50,932 bases of DNA, taken from positions 1 through 50,932 of the forward strand of contig NZ_MTAW01000209.1 in assembly GCF_002154725.1 (NCBI RefSeq). Direction: 5' to 3'. A program made the position numbers and the translations under genes. Origin of the DNA: Nostoc sp. 106C. Its GTDB lineage: Bacteria; Cyanobacteriota; Cyanobacteriia; Cyanobacteriales; Nostocaceae. The notes beneath the pieces were generated by a model. The model made no database searches and was not told where the DNA came from. It worked only from the letters and a program-made list of their open reading frames with translations. This document shows positions 45,014 through 50,932 of this stretch, piece by piece (position 1 is the stretch's first letter; each line of letters opens with the position of its first letter).

Positions 45014-45448
45014 CTACTGTTCTAATTTACATTCCAACGCCTTTTTTTGCATCGTTTTAAAAATGTTATAAAAGCCGTTGGCGCGGGAAGGGGTCAGGCT
45101 GACATTTAAACCAGTTGCTTGAATAAAATCTGGTGCGAGTTGGACAATTTCTGTGGGAGATAGACCGTTTAAACCTTCAATCAACAGAGCTACTAATCCC
45201 TTGGTTAACTGAGAATCAGAATCTCCTTGATATTTAACTTTGCCATCATCCAAGGTTGCGGTGACATAAACTTGGGAAACACAACCAGGGACTTTATTTT
45301 CTGCTACCTTGTCAGCTTCTGGGAACGCTGGGAGCTTCTGAGCGTACCAGATGAGTTGTTCGTAGCGTCGCTTTGGGTCGGAAGCGCGTTGAAAGCGCTG
45401 GACAATTTTAGCGAGAGCAGGTGGTAAAGAATCTGTAGAAGAGGACAT
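45014..45448 (-). CDS. sufE: Cysteine desulfurase activator SufE
   Basis: This 144-residue protein accepts sulphur from SufS for Fe-S cluster assembly. The active Cys lies in NKVPGCVSQVYV (Cys56). Other landmarks are the N-terminal IVQRFQRASDPKRRYEQLIW, the YQGDSDSQLTKGLVALLIEG segment and the closing SRANGFYNIFKTMQKKA. Length and motifs are normal. It starts at ATG 45448. Confidence 0.96.
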   Translation of the reverse strand: MSSSTDSLPPALAKIVQRFQRASDPKRRYEQLIWYAQKLPAFPEADKVAENKVPGCVSQVYVTATLDDGKVKYQGDSDSQLTKGLVALLIEGLNGLSPTEIVQLAPDFIQATGLNVSLTPSRANGFYNIFKTMQKKALECKLEQ

Positions 45449-45749
45449 AACAGAAGCTGCAAATAATCGGTCTCACCTTGAGTGTAAATTATCTAGAGAG
45501 CGATCGCGCTTGTCATGAGCATTTCCCAAGGCTTGTGTACTCCTAGATCTAGGACTAAGTATTGATAAATTTCTATTTTTCACTTTACCCAAGGAAATAA
45601 TTGTATTAATTATAACTACGCCCAAATAAAGCAATGGGGCGATCGCTTTTCCGGTTGGCGCTGGGAGCGATCACTTTTAACTTTCTAGGGGAACATAGGA
45701 TTAGGGGAATAGTGATAATGTTCCTCCTACGCCATGCCAGAATAATGGG
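45449..45749. other. Intergenic region upstream of sufE and the RHH gene
   Basis: This is 301 bp with GCGATCGC sites near 45501 and 45640-45646. A run reading AGGGGAACATAGGATTAGGG lies near 45690. No gene or clear regulatory motif was seen. Confidence 0.35.
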
Positions 45750-45920
45750 ATGGCAAAACCCGAAGATACAGTCAAACTAATAATTGGTAAAGAATTAAAG
45801 ATCCGTTTCAAGTCCTTGTGCGTCCAGTCAGAAACGGATATGAGCAGTATTGCTAAAGAATTAATTGCAGCTTGGTGTGATGAGCAGGAGCAGAAACTAG
45901 CTGCTCAAAAAAATAAGTAA
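45750..45920 (+). CDS. Short ribbon-helix-helix-like protein
   Basis: This is a 56-residue ORF starting MAKPEDTVKLIIGKELKIRF and continuing KSLCVQSETDMSSIAKELIA and AWCDEQEQKLAAQ. A beta strand, a basic helix and a second helix fit the ribbon-helix-helix DNA-binding fold of ParG/CopG-type proteins. ATG 45750 gives the full pattern. It is a solitary gene with no partner toxin or ParA next to it. A DNA-binding regulatory role is inferred. Confidence 0.65.
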   Translation: MAKPEDTVKLIIGKELKIRFKSLCVQSETDMSSIAKELIAAWCDEQEQKLAAQKNK

Positions 45921-46557
45921 AACTTGTTACAAATTATCTGCCGCAGTGCGATCGCATTTTCGATAAACTTGGTGCTGTTAACCTGAAATCATAGCAAATT
46001 CAGCAAAGTAAGTAGTTAAACATAATTAATTACACAAAGTCATTGCGCTAAGCGAAGCCATGCCCGAAGGGCTTTATGCAGCGAAGCGAAATGTAGACGC
46101 GCAGCGGCTTCCCGCAGGGTAGCAATCCCAGCCCTTGTGATTGCTTCGCTACCCTACTCTTCGAGAACGGCTTTGCCGAACGGGAACGCTTTCAGCGAAC
46201 GCTCGCAATGACTGTAATTAATTTTGCGTGGTTACTTACGTGGCTCGCTGTTGTAGCGGCGGCTGTGCAGTGGTAATATCTTGTACTTATACTTAAAATA
46301 TTAGTGTAAATTATTACTTTGTCAAACAAGTCAAGTTCTCCGCACTGATTAAAATGGTAGAAGCGCTTGACAGTTATTGGCTAAGACTGAATCAGTATCC
46401 TTCGATTCTTTCCAGTTGAACAATGCGGTAAAGTGATTTGTAGTCAAAGCGATTGGAGAGAAGCAGCTGGGGAGGTAAACAATTCAAAATAAAGAAATAA
46501 CTTTGACTATTGCCAGTTGACCCTTGACCTATTGATGCTGATCTCCAGCACAAATTC
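45921..46557. other. Intergenic region with a dispersed element
   Basis: This is 637 bp with no gene. The family C-related hairpin element occupies 46024-46223. After it, CTTGACAGTTATTGG near 46365 could be a -35 region for the gene at 46558, but the -10 is unclear. Confidence 0.4.
46024..46223. repeat. MITE-like element related to family C
   Basis: The left arm AATTAATTACACAAAGTCAT then TGCG and the right arm CGCAATGACTGTAATTAATT (46204-46223) are inverted repeats apart from a 3-bp CAA insertion. The interior holds several palindromes (CCCGAAGGGCTTTATGCAGC; CTTTGCCGAACGGGAACGC), as in other elements of the window. It has no ORF. Confidence 0.65.
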
Positions 46558-48042
46558 ATGAATCAAGAGCGCGCACTGCAAAGTATTCTGCTGATTGATG
46601 ATAATCCAGACGATCGCCTTTTAGCCATGCGGCAACTCAAACGAGAGTTTCCCCAAATTCAGGTTGAGGAAGTTGGCAATGCAGAGCAATTTGCTCAAGC
46701 ACTCCAAGTAGATTGCTTTGATTTAGTGGTGACGGACTACGATCTGCTGTGGACAACTGGGCTGGATATTTTGCACGCAATTAAAGCCCACGATCCCAAA
46801 CGACCGATCGTTATGTTTACCAACTCTGGCACTCAAGAGATTGCGGTAGCAGCGATGAAGGCTGGGTTAGATGATTATGTTGTCAAATCACCAAAACACT
46901 TTATCCGCTTGCCCCAAGTAGTGCGTATAGTTTGGCAAAATGCCCAAATTCGCAACCAAGCTGCGCAATTAGAACTTCAGCTTGAATCTTTGCTCGATCG
47001 ACTGAATGTAGGAGTGTTTCGCGCTACCCCAGATAGAGAACTGCTAGAAGCTAACAATAGCTTTTTGGAATTGCTGGGTTTGGAAACATTAGAAGCAGCG
47101 CAAACATTTTTTCGACAGCAACCAGAGCTAAATGTCAAAAGAGGGACACCAGGCGAACAGTGGGAGTATCAAGCACTACTCCACTACCCTAATGGCAAGA
47201 AAGTCTGGGTTCGTGTCAGTGAAACTTTAATTGATATTAATGGCAGAACTCTAATTGATGGGTTGTTAAACAACATTACAGAAGCTAAACAAGCAGAAGC
47301 TGACATTCAAAAGCTAAATCAAACCCTAGAACGCCGGGTTCAAGAACGGACTTCTCAGCTAGAGGCGGCTAATAAAGAACTAGAGACTTTTGCTTATTCC
47401 ATCTCTCACGATTTGCGAGCGCCTATTCGTCAGATCGGCAGTTTCATTACACTGCTCAAACAACATCTAGAATCAGCAATTGGTGATGAAACTGTTCTGC
47501 ACTATGTTCAAGTTATGGAACAGCTAACCGCTCAAGCAGGAAAGATGATTGATGATTTACTAGAGTTTTCGCGGACTGGTAGAACGGAACTTCAGTACGT
47601 AACTGTTGACATGAATAGTTTGGTAAATCAGATAAAACAGCAGATAGAGTTGGAAAATCCCCAACGAATTATTACTTGGCAAATTGAGCCACTACCAGAA
47701 GTAAAAGGCGATCGCAACTTATTACGTCAAGTCTGGCAAAATTTGATCGAGAATGCGGTTAAGTATAGCAGCCGCCGCGATCGTTCAGAAATTGTGATCG
47801 GCGCTCAGGACGGTGAGCAAGAGATAATTTTCTTTGTGCGAGACAATGGCGTTGGCTTTAATATGCGATACCTCAATCGCCTCTTTGGCGTCTTTCAACG
47901 TCTTCATAGCGACCAAGAATTCAGTGGAATAGGCATTGGACTAGCTAATGTCCAGCGGATTATTCACCGTCATGGTGGCAGAGTTTGGGCAGAAGCAAAA
48001 ATCGATGTCGGTGCAAATTTTTATTTTTCAGTTCCCAAATAA
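46558..48042 (+). CDS. Receiver-PAS-histidine kinase protein
   Basis: This is a 494-residue signalling protein. An N-terminal receiver domain (about 8-125) has ILLIDDNPDDR, phosphoacceptor Asp60 in VVTDYDLLW, and FTNSG and VVKSP. A PAS-like domain follows (about 142-245, GVFRATPDRELLEANNSFLE), then a coiled coil. The HisKA box is FAYSISHDLRAPIRQ (His284). The ATPase domain has WQNLIENAVKYSS, VRDNGVGFN and FSGIGIGLANVQRIIHRHGG. The phytochrome-type HisKA/ATPase layout is common in cyanobacteria. It starts at ATG 46558. It is the first of two such genes here, separated by repeats. Confidence 0.93.
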   Translation: MNQERALQSILLIDDNPDDRLLAMRQLKREFPQIQVEEVGNAEQFAQALQVDCFDLVVTDYDLLWTTGLDILHAIKAHDPKRPIVMFTNSGTQEIAVAAMKAGLDDYVVKSPKHFIRLPQVVRIVWQNAQIRNQAAQLELQLESLLDRLNVGVFRATPDRELLEANNSFLELLGLETLEAAQTFFRQQPELNVKRGTPGEQWEYQALLHYPNGKKVWVRVSETLIDINGRTLIDGLLNNITEAKQAEADIQKLNQTLERRVQERTSQLEAANKELETFAYSISHDLRAPIRQIGSFITLLKQHLESAIGDETVLHYVQVMEQLTAQAGKMIDDLLEFSRTGRTELQYVTVDMNSLVNQIKQQIELENPQRIITWQIEPLPEVKGDRNLLRQVWQNLIENAVKYSSRRDRSEIVIGAQDGEQEIIFFVRDNGVGFNMRYLNRLFGVFQRLHSDQEFSGIGIGLANVQRIIHRHGGRVWAEAKIDVGANFYFSVPK

Positions 48043-48084
48043 CAATCTATTGCAATCTGCGTAGGAGTTGTGAAATTACTCATT

Positions 48085-48304
48085 AGACTTCTTGCAAAAA
48101 TCCGAATAAGAATAAAAAAACCACAGATAAACGCAGATGAGCACCGATATTTATCTTTGTTTACACCGAAGTTCAGATGCCTGCGGTAAGTCGTGCGTCT
48201 ACGGCGGTTCGCCTTTAGGCGTTCCCGAAGGGTAGCCGCCGCTCCGACTTCTCTGTGTGTTCATCTGTGGTTCGATCTTCAAAAAATCGACTTATGTAAG
48301 AGGT
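48085..48304. repeat. MITE-like hairpin element, family B copy 2, interrupted
   Basis: It starts AGACTTCTTGCAAAAATCCG and ends TCGACTTATGTAAGAGGTTT, as in 4209-4340. About 85 bp absent from copy 1 sit in the middle (around 48168-48253). They include the palindromic module GTTCGCCTTTAGGCGTTCCC, seen in other elements here. A small open frame (48193-48480) runs through this insertion and is not a gene. Confidence 0.7.
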
Positions 48305-48673
48305 TTATTAAGTCAGGGAACAGCAAGGAAGGATTTACAAATGTTATTTGTTTTTTCACCAATGAAATAGGTTTGTTATGTCAGCCGTCGGTGGTCACTG
48401 GCAAAGATATGTTTAAAACGCCCACAATGAGTCGAGGCTTTAAACCAGATAAAAAACAACTGACATGCGTAGCACAGTAAAGATAAATAGCAAAAATTCA
48501 CCCAAAAATCAGTAAATTTAAAAACTATTTCTAGCTAGAGATAGGGGATCGCTAGCACTTGAATACTATACGTAAGAGAGATTGTCTAAGAAATTTACAT
48601 ATGTTTAAATTGTGCTGATTATATGCACTTTTGACCATACTTGGCTCACGAATAAATTAGAAAAATAAAAATC
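48305..48673. other. AT-rich intergenic region upstream of the hybrid kinase
   Basis: This is 369 bp with no credible gene. It should contain the promoter for the gene at 48674; no specific site was identified. Confidence 0.35.
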
Positions 48674-50620
48674 ATGTTGCATATTTTGCTGCTGGAAGAT
48701 GCGCAATTTGATATCGAATTAATTCAGACAACACTAAAAAATGGTGGGATTGAGTGTGTATTAGTATGTGTCGAAACCCAAGAAGAATTTCTGGAAGCAT
48801 TAAAAACTACCAATTTTGAATTAATTTTGGCAGATTATTCACTGCCGGCATTCGATGGGTTTTCTGCCTTAGAGATAGCTAAAGCGACTTGTCCTGATAT
48901 CCCATTTATTTTGGTGTCTGGGGTAATTGGCGAAGAAAGCGCGATTGAGGCGCTGAAACAAGGAGCAACCGACTATATCCTCAAACAACGGTTGGGAAGA
49001 TTGGTGCCATCTGTACAGCGAGCATTACAAGAAAGCCGAGAACGACGCGATCGCCAACGGGCAGAGCAAATATTGCGACAAACGGATGATATGCTACGAG
49101 CAGTCGTCAATGCTTCACCAATCGCAATTATTACGCTCCATGTCGATGGTCGAGTTATGACCTGGAATCCTGCGGCTCAGGAAATTTACGGCTGGGATGC
49201 CAAGGAAATAATTGACCGCCGATTACCTTTAGTTTCTGGGGATGAACAAGAGATTTTTGAGCGCAACTTTCAACGCGCATTGCACAATGAAACTGTAAAT
49301 AACCTGGAAATCCAGCAGCATCATAAGAAGGGTGCTGTAGTGGATATTAGTCTTTCCCTCGCACCTGTGTATGATGCGCAAAATCAACCCTATGCTGTGG
49401 TGATGACTGCTGTAGATATCACCAAGCGCAAGCAAATTGAAGCAGAACGCATCAGTCTGCTCAAGCGAGAACAAACTGCTCGCGCCAATGCTGAAGCAGC
49501 TAGTCGGCTCAAAGATGAATTTTTGGCTGTCCTCTCCCACGAATTACGAACGCCACTTAATGCCATTCTGGGGTGGATTAAACTCCTGCGCAAAGGACAC
49601 CTCGATCAAGCTACCGTCAATCGCGCACTAGAAGTTATCGATCGCAATACTACTTTCCAAGCGCAAATGATTGAAGAATTGCTGGATCTTTCTCGGATTA
49701 TCCAAGGTAAGTTGAAATTAGAGATTCATCCAGTCAATTTAGTGTCTGTTGTGGAGGCGACTGCGGAAACTCTGCGTCCGGCGGCAGAAGCTAAGTCTGT
49801 GGAAGTGCAGCTTATCCTTGACCATAATTTAGGTATGATTGCAGGTAACGCCAATCGTCTACAACAAATCTGCTGGAACCTGCTTTCCAACGCTATTAAG
49901 TTCACTCCCAAAGGTGGACAGGTGATAGTGCGATCGCAAAAAGTGGACTCTTACGCTCAACTCCAGGTTGCTGATACAGGTATTGGCATCAGCGCTGATT
50001 TCTTACCTCACGTTTTTGAATATTTCCGTCAGGCTGATGCTTCCACGACTCGCTCAACTGGTGGATTAGGTTTAGGGTTAGCAGTCTCGCGTTATTTAGT
50101 CGAAATGCACGGTGGGACTCTGGAAGTTACCAGTCCAGGCGAAGGACAGGGAGCAACCTTTACTGTAATGCTACCGTTCAGATCTGCTCAAGCGCAAATA
50201 GAACAGACGCAAGCGCCACTTGATTTTACTTGTGAGCTTCGTGGGATTAAAGCGATCGTCGTAGACGATCAAACAGATTCTCGCGAGCTGATTGTTTTTG
50301 TATTAGAACAACAAGGTGCTGAGGTGATCAGTGCAGCTTCCGCTAGTGAAGCTTTAGAAAAACTCACACAATATAAACCAGATATCATAATTAGTGATAT
50401 TAGTATGCCCAATGAAGATGGTTATACGTTGCTGCAAAAAGTGCGTACTCTGCTGCAACAACAAGGAGCTAATCTTCCCGCCTTAGCAATTACAGCACAC
50501 GCCGGAGCAGAAGATCGGCAGCAGGCGATATCAGCAGGATTTCAACTACATCTAGCTAAACCAATAGATCCTTCAGAATTGCTGAAAGCGGTTCTTAGCC
50601 TCACTTTAAACGTCAGGTGA
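48674..50620 (+). CDS. Hybrid histidine kinase: receiver-PAS-kinase-receiver
   Basis: In this 648-residue protein, the N-terminal receiver (about 1-125) has LLEDAQFDIELI, Asp54 in LADYSLP, VSGVIGEE and ILKQRL. A PAS domain (about 140-250) follows (AVVNASPIAIITLHVDGRVM; ITKRKQIE). The HisKA box is FLAVLSHELRTPLNAILGW (His289). The ATPase has ICWNLLSNAIKFTPKGGQV, DTGIGISADFL and TGGLGLGLAVSRYLVEMHGG. A second receiver (about 528-648) has VVDDQTDSRE, phosphoacceptor Asp near 575 in SDISMPNEDG and LAKPID. It has no membrane segment. It starts at ATG 48674. A phosphorelay between its own domains is expected. Confidence 0.95.
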   Translation: MLHILLLEDAQFDIELIQTTLKNGGIECVLVCVETQEEFLEALKTTNFELILADYSLPAFDGFSALEIAKATCPDIPFILVSGVIGEESAIEALKQGATDYILKQRLGRLVPSVQRALQESRERRDRQRAEQILRQTDDMLRAVVNASPIAIITLHVDGRVMTWNPAAQEIYGWDAKEIIDRRLPLVSGDEQEIFERNFQRALHNETVNNLEIQQHHKKGAVVDISLSLAPVYDAQNQPYAVVMTAVDITKRKQIEAERISLLKREQTARANAEAASRLKDEFLAVLSHELRTPLNAILGWIKLLRKGHLDQATVNRALEVIDRNTTFQAQMIEELLDLSRIIQGKLKLEIHPVNLVSVVEATAETLRPAAEAKSVEVQLILDHNLGMIAGNANRLQQICWNLLSNAIKFTPKGGQVIVRSQKVDSYAQLQVADTGIGISADFLPHVFEYFRQADASTTRSTGGLGLGLAVSRYLVEMHGGTLEVTSPGEGQGATFTVMLPFRSAQAQIEQTQAPLDFTCELRGIKAIVVDDQTDSRELIVFVLEQQGAEVISAASASEALEKLTQYKPDIIISDISMPNEDGYTLLQKVRTLLQQQGANLPALAITAHAGAEDRQQAISAGFQLHLAKPIDPSELLKAVLSLTLNVR

Positions 50621-50649
50621 TATACACCAGAAGTCAGAAGTAACATGTC

Positions 50650-50844
50650 ATATCATGTCCGATTGAACACTTGTCATTGCGTACTCCTTCGGAGAACCCG
50701 TTCGCGTAGCGTCTCTGGCAGGAGAAGGGTACGAAGTGAAGCAATCGCAAAGGTGTTGAAATTGCTACTCTAGCTTTCGGGGAAAGAGTTCTCCTTTGGA
50801 GTACACTTCGCTTGCCATGACAAGTGTTCAGCCGGACATGATAT
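50650..50844. repeat. MITE-like element, family C, intact
   Basis: The 28-bp termini (50650-50677 and 50817-50844) are inverted repeats with 26 of 28 matches, reading ATATCATGTCCGATTGAACA then CTTGTCAT on the left. The interior has palindromes such as CCTTCGGAGAACCCGTTCGC. No target-site duplication could be recognised. It lies 29 bp after the kinase gene. Confidence 0.8.
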
Positions 50845-50932
50845 AAAACAAGCTTGCTATCCATAGCATTCCTTGATCTCAGAGGGTGACAACCTACCTA
50901 TAAAGGTTGCTGCATAAGGGATAGGGCATAGA

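Noticed and set aside
48193-48480. 95-codon + frame
   Set aside because: It begins within the palindromic insertion of a MITE-like element and continues into non-coding sequence.

Overview
The window looks like a chromosomal stretch from a filamentous, probably heterocystous cyanobacterium of the Nostoc/Calothrix/Tolypothrix type. The HIP1 octamer GCGATCGC recurs throughout. Many proteins belong to families that are essentially cyanobacterial (DUF3038/DUF4335 pair, DUF2949, FHA-PBP1, the NFPLNSRCPG secreted protein, small secreted Cys proteins). The intergenic spaces are full of hairpin-forming repeats and MITE-like elements of the Nostocales kind. No tRNA, rRNA or CRISPR array was found.

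Region by region: (1) 151-2334, a large CHAT-TIR-ATPase conflict-type protein. (2) 2.7-3.9 kb, a small Cys-rich ORF converging on a KirBac-type potassium channel, then two hairpin elements. (3) 4.5-7.9 kb, three tandem PRC-barrel/DUF2382 stress-type paralogues. (4) 7.9-10.9 kb, a gene-poor strip with a 195-bp MITE carrying a 10-bp target duplication, a decayed pfkA fragment, a DUF2949 gene and 14 copies of a 21-bp repeat. (5) 10.9-16.3 kb, an accessory block: two overlapping P-loop ATPase genes, one carrying 33 consecutive G-x-x-x tetrads, plus a divergent secreted protein and a small glycine-rich membrane protein. (6) 16.3-26 kb, mostly housekeeping genes: an oligopeptide-type permease, apt, the DUF3038/DUF4335 pair, an FHA-containing class A PBP, a Thr/Pro-rich secreted protein, lspA and bioY. 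(7) 26.4-30.5 kb, the pstSCAB phosphate uptake operon behind a clear three-repeat Pho box. (8) 31.8-38.1 kb, an isochorismatase-like protein, a PAS histidine kinase and a 1260-residue carbamoyltransferase-methyltransferase fusion, all on the + strand. (9) 38.4-45.5 kb, an Lhr-like helicase, a small secreted Cys protein, a HigBA toxin-antitoxin pair, a WD40 protein next to a COG0523 GTPase with a possible Zur box, a serine-less alpha/beta hydrolase and SufE. (10) 45.7-50.6 kb, a short ribbon-helix-helix-like gene and two multidomain receiver/histidine-kinase proteins, separated by dispersed repeats.

The strongest candidates for poorly described biology are the ATPase pair with the glycine-tetrad membrane domain (10925-14715, with its neighbours up to 16294) and the carbamoyltransferase-methyltransferase fusion with its signalling neighbours (31803-38075). 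The CHAT-TIR-ATPase protein fits an abortive-infection or programmed-death role. All functions are inferred from motifs read by eye; no database search was run.
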